Below the pieces are notes generated by a model. It was not told where the DNA came from and did no database searches. It saw only the letters and a list, made by a program, of their open reading frames with translations. The translations under genes and the position numbers were made by a program. Below, in pieces: positions 17,250 through 25,282 of a DNA stretch of 45,261 nt; the first letter of the stretch is position 1; the number at the start of each line of letters is the position of its first letter. Source of the DNA: Coriobacteriaceae bacterium. Its GTDB lineage: Bacteria; Actinomycetota; Coriobacteriia; Coriobacteriales; UMGS124. Where the stretch lies: NCBI GenBank assembly GCA_019421015.1, contig JAHZGC010000001.1:291519-336779 (forward strand), read 5' to 3'.

Positions 17250-18241
17250 GCCGGATCCCCCTCTTGCACAAGCTCGGCCCCGTCCAAAAAGTGCTCGAGG
17301 ATCTGGTAGGTCGCCCGCACGGGGCGCGCCACCGACGGGTACATGAAGTAGCCGTGCACGGCGTCGAGCACCCTGAAGAGCTCCACGTCGGCGCCGGCCT
17401 CGCGCAACCGGGCCGCGTAGGCCTCCCCCTCGTCGCGCAGGGGGCAGTACTGCGCCGTGACCACCAAGGTGCGCGGCTGGCCCTTGAGGTCGGGCGCGAG
17501 CAGGGGGGCCAGGTAGGGGTTGGTCCAGTCGGCGGGGGAGGCTGCGTAGAGCCCCATGTAGTCCTGCACGTCCTGGGCGGTGAGCACGTAGCCGTCGCCG
17601 TTCTCGCGCACCGAGTCGAACGGCGTGGTCGCCGGGTCGTGGTCCCCGTAGGTCGCGGGGTAGAGCAGCACCTGGGTCGTGGGGGAGAAGACCCCGCGGT
17701 CGTGGGCCATGAGCGAGACGGCCGCGGCCAGGTTGCCGCCGGCGCTGTCGCCGAACAAGACGATGCGCTCCGGGCACACGTCGGGCAGCAGCTCGCCGGC
17801 GAAAAGCTGGCGGGCCACCTCGTAGCAGTCCTCGGGGGCCTGGGGAAAGCGGTGCTCGGGGGCCCGGCGGTACTCCACCGAGACCACGCGGCGTTCGAGC
17901 TTCACGGCCATGGTCGTGCAGACGTCGGTGTAGAAGTCGACGTCGCCGTTGACCCATCCGCCCCCGTGGAAAAAGAGGATCGTGCCCCTGAAGTCGTCGC
18001 TTACCGTGAGGCCCTCGCGCAGGGAGAAGTCGATGTCGCGGGGGGTGAACACTCGGCAGGCGATTTGGTAGCCGTCGGGGGCCGTGGCCTCGATGTCCTC
18101 CACGCGGCAGCGCGGGTCGGGCAGGTCGATGGCCGAGACGGCCCCTTCTGCTGCGCGTATGGTCTTGTACGACGTCTTGACGTCGGGGTTGAGCCGCGTC
18201 GCCACCTTGTAAGCGGCCTGGACCGCCTTGTTCATCGTCAT
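17222..18241 (-). CDS. Alpha/beta hydrolase (hormone-sensitive-lipase family)
   Basis: This is a 339-residue cytoplasmic esterase or lipase-like enzyme. The oxyanion-hole motif HGGGW is at residues 92-96, the nucleophile elbow GDSAGGN at 164-170 (Ser166), and Asp270 and His296 complete the triad, so it should be catalytically competent. ATG 18241 with AGAGGTG upstream is chosen; earlier in-frame codons are unlike the family. It overlaps the acyltransferase gene and lies 95 bases after the LuxR-type regulator on the same strand. An esterase beside an acyltransferase suggests formation and cleavage, or proofreading, of one ester pool. The substrate is unknown. Confidence 0.88.
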   Translation of the reverse strand: MTMNKAVQAAYKVATRLNPDVKTSYKTIRAAEGAVSAIDLPDPRCRVEDIEATAPDGYQIACRVFTPRDIDFSLREGLTVSDDFRGTILFFHGGGWVNGDVDFYTDVCTTMAVKLERRVVSVEYRRAPEHRFPQAPEDCYEVARQLFAGELLPDVCPERIVLFGDSAGGNLAAAVSLMAHDRGVFSPTTQVLLYPATYGDHDPATTPFDSVRENGDGYVLTAQDVQDYMGLYAASPADWTNPYLAPLLAPDLKGQPRTLVVTAQYCPLRDEGEAYAARLREAGADVELFRVLDAVHGYFMYPSVARPVRATYQILEHFLDGAELVQEGDPAWLEIPGIA

Positions 18242-18336
18242 GGGCACACCTCTCTTCTCGGCCGTCGGGCCGCGGTCGCGATCTTTGAGATGTCGGTTAT
18301 CCCCTGATACCCGTTCGGGGCGTTGGGGCAACCCGC

Positions 18337-19863
18337 CTATGGCCGTGGGCTCTTCACAAGGTCGAGCACCTCCTCGCGGGCGTTGACCCCCAGCTTCCCA
18401 TAGATGTTGTGGATGTGGGTGCGCACTGTGTTGGGCGATATGTAGAGGACCTCGCTGATATAGCCGCTGCCGTAGCCGGCTGCCAGGTAGCGCAGGATCT
18501 CGGCCTCGCGGGCCGTGAGGCGGTAGGTTTCTGAGAGGGCGGCGCAGCGCTCCTCCAGGGTGGGTGCGGCGGAACCTGGGGCGGCCGGGTTCCCGGGCGC
18601 GTGGGAGAGGCCCTCATGCGATGGGCTCTCTTCTTCTAGGAAGGGCTCGGTGCTGGCCAGGCGCTGGTTGCGCACCCAGGGCACGATGACCATGGCAAAG
18701 GCGTAGACCGCGGTGATGACGGTGGTCGACACCTTGACGGCCTCGGCGCTCATGGCCTCGGCGCAGGCGAGCCCTACCAGCGACGTGAGACAGAAGAGGG
18801 AGAACGGCATGCCGTAGACGAAGTCCGACGGGAACTCCCCGGCGTGGGCCACGGCCGAGAGGGTGGCGAGCGTGAGGAGTGCCGCCAGGGTGTAGAGCAG
18901 GTAGATCATGGCCATGTCGACCCACGATCCCCCAAAGAGCGCCATGGAGATGTTGGTCACCGTGAGCAGCAGCACCGCGAGTGCCGGGATGAGGCTGCGG
19001 TAGGCGAGTCCGGCAAAGGGGCGTTTGAGGTGCACGGCGGCGAGCGCGGCCAGCAGCGCGCCGTCGATTGCCAGAGAGGCGAGGTGGAAGGGGTGGCTCT
19101 CGATCACAAGGGCGCGCATGGTCCCGACCACAAAGGCAAAGGCGAGAAGGCCTATGAGCGCCGGGGCCGCCACGCCGGAGAACGACTTGAGGCGTTCGGC
19201 CGTCGAGCGGGGGATGCCGCGTCGGTCCGCTTCGGCGGGGTCGTTGGCACCGGGCGCATCCATGCCGCACAGAGGGGGGAGGGCCGCGGCCGCCGCGGTG
19301 CACGCTATGAAGGCGGCAGCGCACGGCACGGCGGGCAAAAGGGCAACAAGGGTGCCCAGGGCGGCGGCGCATACCCCTGCGAGGCCGACTGCCGCCAGGG
19401 AGAGGCGGGGCCCAAAGCCCCTGAAGACGCGGCCCCACGAGAGCCCCGTGCCGACGCTTCCCAGGCCGGCGACGAAGGAGAGCGCCGTGACGGCTGCCCC
19501 CGGTACGGCGCTGGCCGCCGTGAGCGAAAGCACGGCGAACGCTACGTTGCCGGTCAGGAACAGGGCGGACCCGACGCCCCAAAGAAGCCGCTTGGGGATG
19601 CGCCGGCCCCGCAGGGAGGCGATGGAGACGGCCGCGGCCACCACGGCGGCAAGGGCGAGCGCCTGGGGGGCGAACGACCCCACGAAGGTGCCGAGTCCGG
19701 CGAAGCGCTGGAAGGGCGTTACGGTGGCGGAATGCAGCGTGAGGGTCACGATCCAGCAGGCAAGGCCCGCGGCGGCCAAGGCGATGCGGACGGCCGTCTT
19801 GCGCGCGCGAGGCACCCGGACCGCGGTGGTGGCGTTGTTTGCCGCTGGCTGCCTCGTGCTCAT
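18337..19863 (-). CDS. Membrane-anchored LuxR-family transcriptional regulator
   Basis: The 508-residue protein has an Arg/Lys-rich N-terminus, then about twelve hydrophobic segments (residues about 25-400), a variable linker, and a C-terminal LuxR/NarL DNA-binding domain in the last 60 residues (LTAREAEILRYLAAGYGSG ... ISPNTVRTHIHNIYGKLGV). No receiver or autoinducer domain is present. This layout, a transporter-like membrane part fused to a helix-turn-helix, is frequent in Coriobacteriia. The protein probably senses a ligand or lipid in the membrane and binds DNA while anchored. It is the first gene of a minus-strand group with the hydrolase, acyltransferase and zinc-ribbon protein, which are its likely targets. 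Confidence 0.85.
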   Translation of the reverse strand: MSTRQPAANNATTAVRVPRARKTAVRIALAAAGLACWIVTLTLHSATVTPFQRFAGLGTFVGSFAPQALALAAVVAAAVSIASLRGRRIPKRLLWGVGSALFLTGNVAFAVLSLTAASAVPGAAVTALSFVAGLGSVGTGLSWGRVFRGFGPRLSLAAVGLAGVCAAALGTLVALLPAVPCAAAFIACTAAAAALPPLCGMDAPGANDPAEADRRGIPRSTAERLKSFSGVAAPALIGLLAFAFVVGTMRALVIESHPFHLASLAIDGALLAALAAVHLKRPFAGLAYRSLIPALAVLLLTVTNISMALFGGSWVDMAMIYLLYTLAALLTLATLSAVAHAGEFPSDFVYGMPFSLFCLTSLVGLACAEAMSAEAVKVSTTVITAVYAFAMVIVPWVRNQRLASTEPFLEEESPSHEGLSHAPGNPAAPGSAAPTLEERCAALSETYRLTAREAEILRYLAAGYGSGYISEVLYISPNTVRTHIHNIYGKLGVNAREEVLDLVKSPRP

Positions 19864-19928
19864 GTCGGCTCCGCTTCTGCGTGGTGGGAACGTCCCTCTA
19901 TTCTATATCAAGCAAAATCAGGCAAAGG

Positions 19929-19974
19929 CCAAGGGGTGCCCGGCGATTCAGTGGAACGGTCGGGCACCCCTTGG
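19929..19974. terminator. Perfect 14-bp inverted repeat
   Basis: CCAAGGGGTGCCCG (19929-19942) pairs with CGGGCACCCCTTGG (19961-19974), leaving an 18-base loop. It lies just downstream of the minus-strand gene remnant ending at 20034 and upstream of the regulator at 19863. It probably stops transcription reading toward the regulator; T-rich bases follow on the minus strand after about six bases. Confidence 0.55.
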
Positions 19975-20033
19975 AATTCGGGCGCTGTGAGTTTAGGCGT
20001 CTACGCACCTTGCTTGCGCCGCCGTGGACGGCG

Positions 20034-20265
20034 CTACGCTATCTCGCCGCCAAAGTACACGCCCACGTTGGGGAGGTTGGCGTACTCGTCGTCGGCCTCG
20101 TCGCTGCCCGGGGCGGGCGGCGGGGTCTGGCGCTTCTCGAGCGTGATGGCCGTGATGTCGCGGGCAAAGTAGCGGGCGCTCGTGGAGCCCAGCCACAGCT
20201 GGTTGGTGCCGCCGGCACTCTCGGCGATGGGGCTGCCGTTCACGTCGCTGTGCGAGAAGGACCGC
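20034..20265 (-). pseudogene. C-terminal remnant of an unidentified protein
   Basis: On the minus strand a frame ending with TAG at 20034 encodes a plausible protein end: DVNGSPIAESAGGTNQLWL, then STSARYFARDITAITLEKRQ, a Pro/acidic linker and NLPNVGVYFGGEIA. Further upstream in the same frame the text becomes low-quality and is antisense to the rhodanese coding sequence, so the beginning of this gene is missing. No start codon with a ribosome-binding site is found near 20265; that boundary is approximate. The family is not recognised. It appears to be the 3' end of a gene cut by recombination at about 20265. A stable hairpin at 19929-19974 follows it. Confidence 0.4.
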
Positions 20266-20565
20266 AGGTTCAAGGAGTTCACCATCATCGACGTGCGCAG
20301 CATCGCCAAGTACGACGCCGGCCATATCCCCGGTGCCTTTTGCGTGCCCGCCGGCCGGATCTTCGAGATTCGCATGCGCGAGGCCCCCCGTGACAAAGAC
20401 GTCGTCCTCATCGACGCCGACGGCTTGCGCGTTGCCGAGGCGTGGCAGACCCTGGTCGACAACGACTACGACCCCGAGCGCATCAAGGTGATCTCCGACG
20501 GCTATGAGGCCTGGGTGGACGCGGGGCTGCCGACCGAGGTGAGCACCGCTCGCATGTGGTGCTAG
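20266..20565 (+). pseudogene. Rhodanese-domain fragment lacking its 5' end
   Basis: The plus strand encodes about 100 residues of a rhodanese/sulfurtransferase domain: KEFTIIDVRSIAKYDAGHIP, then DKDVVLIDADGLRVAEAW and VISDGYEAWVDAGLPTE, ending CysTrp-rich (ARMWC). The loop that normally carries the catalytic Cys reads LIDADG here, so the persulfide Cys is replaced and the domain would be catalytically inactive even if expressed. Upstream, the frame is open to GTG 20182 or ATG 20227, but these residues are antisense to the other remnant and neither codon has a ribosome-binding site. I therefore read it as a truncated gene. A short functional rhodanese-like protein from ATG 20227 cannot be excluded. 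Confidence 0.5.
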
Positions 20566-20781
20566 AGCAGTCCGCAGTTTACCAGGCCATACGTAAATCC
20601 GTTGAGATTCGTGCGCCGGTGCTCAACGCTCTCAACGCGCCTGCTTGCGCAAAAACTCAACGGTTTGCACGATGGCGCCCCAAGCGCTCGCCCTCCATCA
20701 TGGCCATCAGCGAGCCGGCGCGTCCCGCGCACCGGCCTTTCGCACGCCAAATCCTCCTACGAGAGAAAGCGAGCGCATACC

Positions 20782-22674
20782 ATGGAACTCTCCCGCCGCA
20801 ACTTTGTCGCCGGTGCCGCCGCCGCGAGCGCCCTGGCCGCCGCCGGCGCCTCCGTCGCCTTCGCCGACCAGCCCCCTGCGGGTGACGGCGCTCCTCAGGG
20901 CGGCCCCGCCGGTACCCCCGAGGCCTCCGGCCCTGTCGAGTACACCGTGCCCGTGACCGGCTACATGACCGACGAGGACTGGCTGGGCTCTGCGCCTGCC
21001 ATCGACCCCGCAGACATCTCCGAGACCCTCGACTTCGACGTCGTGGTGGTCGGCGGCGGCCACGCCGGCACCCAGGCCGCCCTGGCCGCCGCCCAGAACG
21101 GCGCCAAGGTCGCCGTGATCGAGAAGCACAACGATGGCGAGATCCAGTACCGCGGCGACGACATCTGCTCCTACAACTCCGACCTGCTGGCCGGCTGGGG
21201 CTTTGGTCCCTACGACCTGAACGAGATTGCCAACGAGTACGTGCGCCGCGCCAACGGCCGCTGCAACTCCGCCGTGATCCGCCGCTTCGTGTTCAACTCC
21301 GGCGAGATGATGGACAACCTGGCCTCGCTGGTGCCCGAGACCTCCGACGTGTTCGACTACGGCGGAGCCAACGGGTGCATCGTGCAGATCGCCTACAACA
21401 CCCCCGACGGCTCCTCGTACCCGCTCGAGATCGCCGGCTACAAGATGTGGGCGTCCACGGTGCAGACCGTGGGCACCCAGAACGAGCAACCCGTGGGCAA
21501 GGCCGGCCTCACCGGCATCTCCCGCCTCTCCGAGCTTGAGACCTACTCCCGCGACGCGGCTGAAGACCTGGGTGCCCAGTGGTTCTGCGGCCAGTCCGGT
21601 GTCGAGTGCGTGCTCGACAGCGACGGCGCGGTGACCGGCGTCATCGCCCAGGATGCCGACGGCAACTACATCCAGTACAACGCCGCCAAGGGCGTCATCC
21701 TGGCCACCGGCGACTTCGGCGCCAACGCCGACATGGTCTGGGAGCTCTGCTCCGAGTGCGCCGAGAACGCCATGCGCCACGGCGTCTCCCGCGACCGCAT
21801 GACCGGCATGACCGACTGCGACGGCAGCGGCCACAAGATGGGCTGCTGGGCCGGCGGCATGATTGAGAGCCACCCGCGCCCCGTGGCCGGTGACGCCCCC
21901 AGCATCAGCTTCGGCCCCTGGGGCTCCGCGCCTTGCCTGTGGATGAACTGCAAGGGCGAGCGCTTCATGAACGAGGCCTTCGCGGGTCTGGTGCTGGCCC
22001 AGTCGGTGCGCCAACCCACCGCCACCGAGGGCATGACCGGCAACTTTGCCATCATGGACAAGAAGCACATGCAGTACATCCAGGCCGGCGGCCTTGACCA
22101 CGGCGCGCCCAACTGGGGCTTCCCCGAGGGCATCGAGGAGTACGAGGCCCAGATGGACGCCGCCACCGGTACCGAGGGCAGCATCGAGGTGCGCGGCCTC
22201 GAGATCGCCAACCGCGGCTTTGCCATGAGCAGCCAGGTGTTCGTGGGCACCACCGCCGAGGAGGCTCTGGCCAACGCCGGCCTCAGCGGAGAAGCCCTTG
22301 AGACCGCCCTGGCTACCATCGAGAAGTACAACGCGGCCTGTGCCGCCGGCGTCGACGACGAGTTCGGCAAGCCCGCCGCCAACCTCATCCCGATCGACGA
22401 GGCCCCCTTCTACGTGGCCACCCAGGGCACCACGCGCTGCTACGGCCCCGGCCTCAACACCCTTGCGGGCCTCTGCGTGAACAGCTACTACCAGGTGCTC
22501 AACCCCAACAAGGACGCCGTGATCTCCGGCCTGTACGCCGTGGGCAACACCATGGGCGAGCGCTATGGCAACGCCTACAACTGCCCGAGCGCCGGCAACA
22601 ACATGGGCAACGCCATGACCAGCGGACGCGTAGCCGGCAAGCACGCCGCCGGTGCCATCGACCAGATCTTGTAG
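20782..22674 (+). CDS. Tat-exported FAD-dependent reductase (fumarate reductase/flavocytochrome c flavoprotein type)
   Basis: The 630-residue protein starts with a Tat signal (SRRNF at 4-8, hydrophobic A-rich core, AFA cleavage region near residue 28). FAD binding follows at VVGGGHAGTQAA (89-100), with DGSGHKMG and ESHPRP segments in the substrate-binding half, and a C-terminal GLYAVGNTMGERYGNAYNCPSAG that closes the FAD site. No N-terminal heme domain or FMN-binding domain is attached, so a separate electron donor is needed. This superfamily is greatly expanded in Coriobacteriia, where members reduce diet or drug compounds (e.g. Cgr2) or act in respiration. The start ATG 20782 is set by the signal peptide. 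The substrate is unknown. The gene appears monocistronic, ending before a strong terminator. Confidence 0.9.
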   Translation: MELSRRNFVAGAAAASALAAAGASVAFADQPPAGDGAPQGGPAGTPEASGPVEYTVPVTGYMTDEDWLGSAPAIDPADISETLDFDVVVVGGGHAGTQAALAAAQNGAKVAVIEKHNDGEIQYRGDDICSYNSDLLAGWGFGPYDLNEIANEYVRRANGRCNSAVIRRFVFNSGEMMDNLASLVPETSDVFDYGGANGCIVQIAYNTPDGSSYPLEIAGYKMWASTVQTVGTQNEQPVGKAGLTGISRLSELETYSRDAAEDLGAQWFCGQSGVECVLDSDGAVTGVIAQDADGNYIQYNAAKGVILATGDFGANADMVWELCSECAENAMRHGVSRDRMTGMTDCDGSGHKMGCWAGGMIESHPRPVAGDAPSISFGPWGSAPCLWMNCKGERFMNEAFAGLVLAQSVRQPTATEGMTGNFAIMDKKHMQYIQAGGLDHGAPNWGFPEGIEEYEAQMDAATGTEGSIEVRGLEIANRGFAMSSQVFVGTTAEEALANAGLSGEALETALATIEKYNAACAAGVDDEFGKPAANLIPIDEAPFYVATQGTTRCYGPGLNTLAGLCVNSYYQVLNPNKDAVISGLYAVGNTMGERYGNAYNCPSAGNNMGNAMTSGRVAGKHAAGAIDQIL

Positions 22675-22680
22675 TTTGTT

Positions 22681-22769
22681 GAGGATCGCCGCTCGCCGCG
22701 TTCCGCAAGGGCTCACGTACGTCCAGTACGCATCGCCCTCGCGCGCCTTGCGAGCGGCGATCCTCTTTT
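22681..22769 (+). terminator. Long inverted-repeat terminator with a possibly repetitive loop
   Basis: GAGGATCGCCGCTCG (22681-22695) is perfectly complementary to CGAGCGGCGATCCTC (22751-22765) and is followed by TTTTA. The 55-base loop carries CGCAAGG/CCTTGCG complementary parts and a GTACG-rich centre (CACGTACGTCCAGTACG). It ends the FAD-reductase transcript. The loop composition suggests a mobile or repeated hairpin element. Confidence 0.7.
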
Positions 22770-22810
22770 AGAGGGGACGCCCGGGGCTTGCCTCGCCGCG
22801 TTCCTCCTCG

Positions 22811-22839
22811 CCCCCGTGCGCTTTGCGTGCGGGGGTTTT
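22811..22839 (+). terminator. GC-rich hairpin with T-run
   Basis: CCCCCG (22811-22816) pairs with CGGGGG (22830-22835), with GC/GC pairing inside the loop, followed by TTTTC. It is a second intrinsic terminator behind the one at 22681-22769, leaving the following promoter well insulated. Confidence 0.6.
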
Positions 22840-22858
22840 CTGTGTCTTTGACCGTTGA

Positions 22859-22937
22859 GGAAATGTGCATTTCCGGTCAGCCAACCAACAATCTGTTGCG
22901 ACCTGCACTTGCGCTTCGGTTGGATATAGAATATAGA
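22859..22937 (+). promoter_or_regulatory. Putative promoter and operator of the membrane-protein gene at 23014
   Basis: TTGCGC (22909-22914) and TATAGA (22932-22937) are separated by 17 bases, a sigma-70-like pair. Upstream lies the inverted repeat GGAAAT-gtgc-ATTTCC (22859-22874), which may bind a regulator. The leader to the start codon would be about 70 bases. The rest of 22675-23013 holds only the two terminators. Confidence 0.4.
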
Positions 22938-23013
22938 AGACAAGTTCGGCAGTTTTACCGACGCTCGTGCGTCAGGAGAGGGCGCCTTCGGGTGCCATGG
23001 AAAGGGGTTCACC

Positions 23014-23598
23014 ATGGAGTTTGGGAAGAAGATTGGTTGGGCGCGTGGCGGCCTCCTCGTGAGCGCCGTGCTGCTCGCCGTGATGGGCGTGCTGTGCTTC
23101 GTGGCCCACGGCATCCTGCCGGAGGCTCTGCACAACCCGCAGCTGCCCGAGGGCTACACCTGGCCCGTCGGCGAGCTGATCGGTGCCGCCGTCATGGCCG
23201 TCACCGGCATCTGCCTGATCGCCGCCTACAACATGGCCGGCGGCTCGCGCAACCTCGGCGGCTGGCTTATCATGAGCGGCATCATGAGCCTCGTCTCCTG
23301 CGCCGCCTGCCTGCTCGACCCCGTGCTCGGCACCTTCTCCTTCGAGTGGGTCATCGCCGTCTTCATCGGCATCCTCGGTGCCCTCGTGTTCCTCGAGGCC
23401 CTCTGCAGCGGCCGCACCATTGGGTACAAGGGCTGGGCTATCCAGCTCATCCTCGGCATCGTTCTGGTCGTGCTCGCCCTGGCCGTCGTGTACAACTCGG
23501 CCTACGCCGCCACCGTTGCCGGCATCGCCTTTATCGTCTATGCCGTCGAGGTCGCCCTCGTGCCGGTCATGGGCAGCAGCATTCAGCTCAAGGCCTAA
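23014..23598 (+). CDS. Six-helix membrane protein (HdeD/DUF308-like)
   Basis: The 194-residue protein is almost wholly hydrophobic with six predicted membrane helices and short loops (e.g. NMAGGSRNLGGWLIMSGIMSL in the middle). The pattern of three helix pairs with small-residue motifs resembles the HdeD/DUF308 family, whose members are linked with acid or stress resistance, but no signature residue proves it. Start ATG 23014 has AAAGGGG 7 bases upstream. The gene has its own promoter-like signals and terminators before it. It may be read together with the small membrane-protein cluster that follows after 198 bases. Confidence 0.65.
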   Translation: MEFGKKIGWARGGLLVSAVLLAVMGVLCFVAHGILPEALHNPQLPEGYTWPVGELIGAAVMAVTGICLIAAYNMAGGSRNLGGWLIMSGIMSLVSCAACLLDPVLGTFSFEWVIAVFIGILGALVFLEALCSGRTIGYKGWAIQLILGIVLVVLALAVVYNSAYAATVAGIAFIVYAVEVALVPVMGSSIQLKA

Positions 23599-23796
23599 CG
23601 GCCGCTCGGCAGTTCCTGCCCCTTTCGTCAGGAACGTGAACGTCGTATCATGCGGGGCCGTCTGCGTCATGCGGGCGGCCCCGCTGCTGTATGGTGGGGA
23701 ACGCTATGGGGAAGACCCCACGGGGAGGGGCCCTACGGGGCCCCGAGACCTTGTGCGGCCAGTATGGTTACGTGCCACCAGAAAGGATCGGCTCCC

Positions 23797-24096
23797 ATGA
23801 ATTCCAACAATACCGGTACCGCCACAGCCGCGCTTGTCGTAGGCATCGTGGCTTTTGTCTGCTCCTGGGTGTTCTCGTCGTGGGGGTGGCTCGGCACGAT
23901 CCTCGGCATCGTGGGCATCGTTTTGGCTGCCAACGCGTTCAAAGAGTGCCCCGCCGGGTGCGACGGTCACGGCATGGCCGTCGCGGGACTTGTGCTGAGC
24001 ATCTTGGCGGTTTCGCTCTCCGCCTTGGCCATTGCCTGTGTGTGCGGCGGCATGGCTTTCGCCTTCCCGTTCAGCTGCATGGCTTGCATCCTCTAG
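23797..24096 (+). CDS. DUF4190-type small membrane protein
   Basis: The 99-residue protein has two hydrophobic hairpins. Helix 1 covers about residues 9-27 (TAALVVGIVAFVCSWVFSS) and is followed by GTILGIVGIVLAANAFKE. The central AVAGLVLSILAVSLS is the motif that marks DUF4190 proteins, whose function is unknown. It is cysteine-rich at the end. ATG 23797 with GAAAGGATC upstream is chosen. It is the first gene of a tight group (23797-26061) with an Lgt-like protein, two further proteins of the same type and a phosphatase. The intergenic sequence before it contains GC-rich hairpins (e.g. GCGGGGCCG/CGGCCCCGC near 23651-23683). Confidence 0.7.
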   Translation: MNSNNTGTATAALVVGIVAFVCSWVFSSWGWLGTILGIVGIVLAANAFKECPAGCDGHGMAVAGLVLSILAVSLSALAIACVCGGMAFAFPFSCMACIL

Positions 24097-24105
24097 GCCA
24101 GCCCT

Positions 24106-24933
24106 ATGTTTCCCACCCTCGACATCTTCGGTCGAACCATCGGTGTCTATGGGCTGTGCGCGGCCCTGGGCTTTCTTGCCATGCTGCTCTGCGTCGCGCT
24201 TTTGGCGAGAAGGCGGGGAATGGTGCCCGAGGAGGAGGTGGTTGTCGCGCTGGTTTCGGCGGCCGGCGCGGCGGTGGGGGCGGTCCTACTCTACGGCATT
24301 GCGAACATACCGACCCTCGTCTCGGTCTTCGAGGCCTATGGTCGGGGGTCCTATGGGGGTTTCGGCCTGTTTGCGGCGGATGTCGTTCGTTGCTTCGGGG
24401 GCTTTGTGTTCTACGGCGGTCTGATCGGGGCCTTGGGTGCCTGCTGCCTCTATAGCCGCCGCCGGGGTTATGACATTTTGGAACAGCTCGACCTTTTTGC
24501 GGTGGCGGTGCCCCTGTTTCACGTGTTTGGTCGAATCGGATGCTTCATGGGCGGTTGCTGCTACGGGGTCGAGGCCGACTGGGGCCCCGTTTTTACCGAC
24601 TCGCCCGTATGGTTGGCCAACGGGGTACACCGCGTGCCTATCCAGCTGTTCGAGGCTGCCGGCAACGCCTGCATCTTCGTCGCCATGCTCGCTCTATTCC
24701 TCAAAGGGCGGCTGCGGGGGAAGCTCATCGCGGTGTATGGGATTTCTTACGGCACGTTGCGCTTCGTCGACGAGTTTTGGCGCGGCGACGTCTACCGCGG
24801 TATCTGGGGGCCGCTCTCGACCTCCCAGTGGATCAGCCTTGGGCTGGTGGCGGCCTCGGCAGTTCTGCTCGTCATGTTGCGTAGGCGCAGATGCGTTCCG
24901 ATCGAACCTCAGACGGGCATATCCGATACGTAA
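24106..24933 (+). CDS. Prolipoprotein diacylglyceryl transferase-like membrane protein (variant)
   Basis: The 275-residue protein has about seven membrane helices and the Lgt fold landmarks: FYGGLIG at 102-108 and GRIGCFMGGCCYG at 142-154. Canonical Lgt transfers diacylglycerol from phosphatidylglycerol to the lipobox Cys. Here the His of the usual YHGGLIG is Tyr103, and the Asn of GRIGNF is Cys146, followed by a paired CysCys. This belongs to the GRIGCF..GCCYG branch common in Firmicutes and Coriobacteria, whose activity is less certain than that of classical Lgt. It starts 9 bases after the DUF4190 stop and is co-directional with the following small genes. An lgt annotation would be usual; I give no symbol because of the substitutions. 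Confidence 0.75.
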   Translation: MFPTLDIFGRTIGVYGLCAALGFLAMLLCVALLARRRGMVPEEEVVVALVSAAGAAVGAVLLYGIANIPTLVSVFEAYGRGSYGGFGLFAADVVRCFGGFVFYGGLIGALGACCLYSRRRGYDILEQLDLFAVAVPLFHVFGRIGCFMGGCCYGVEADWGPVFTDSPVWLANGVHRVPIQLFEAAGNACIFVAMLALFLKGRLRGKLIAVYGISYGTLRFVDEFWRGDVYRGIWGPLSTSQWISLGLVAASAVLLVMLRRRRCVPIEPQTGISDT

Positions 24934-24962
24934 AGAACTATGACGCCCACAAGGAGAAGGCC

Positions 24963-25274
24963 ATGGATCAACAGCCTATGAGAGAACCCCGTCCCGACCG
25001 CCATCACGGCCAGGCCATTGCGAGCATGGTGCTGGGCATTTTGAGCCTCGTGCTCGTCTGGCTACCGTATCTGGGATGCATCCTTGCCCTGGTGGCGGTT
25101 GCCCTCTCGGCCGCCTGCATCAACGGCGGCACGGCGGGCGAGGGCGGTTCGACCCGCGGCATGGCCATTGCCGGCCTGGTGACGGGTATTCTCGGCCTTA
25201 TAGCGGGTCTTCCCTACGCCTGCGGGCTTGCGTGCCTCTGCACGGCACTCCCGTTCTTTGGATACTGCTGGTGA
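24963..25274 (+). CDS. DUF4190-type small membrane protein
   Basis: This 103-residue protein has a hydrophilic 20-residue N-terminus (MDQQPMREPRPDRHHGQ) and four hydrophobic segments. The repeated pattern AIASMVLGILSLVLVWLP ... GMAIAGLVTGILGLIAG is the DUF4190 hallmark. Start ATG 24963 follows AGGAGAAGG. It lies 29 bases after the Lgt-like gene and 8 bases before the next small gene. Its C-terminus is Cys-rich (CGLACLCTALPFFGYCW), as in the protein at 23797. Function unknown. Confidence 0.75.
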   Translation: MDQQPMREPRPDRHHGQAIASMVLGILSLVLVWLPYLGCILALVAVALSAACINGGTAGEGGSTRGMAIAGLVTGILGLIAGLPYACGLACLCTALPFFGYCW

Positions 25275-25282
25275 GGGGGAGC

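Noticed and set aside
17250..17957. Extension of the acyltransferase upstream to a 702-residue protein
   Set aside because: The added residues are the shadow of the hydrolase in another frame; the GTG at 17249 has a good ribosome-binding site and begins family-like sequence.
23651..23740. GC-rich hairpins as a CRISPR or repeat array
   Set aside because: Only isolated inverted repeats are seen, with no repeated unit or regular spacing; no CRISPR array is present anywhere in the window.
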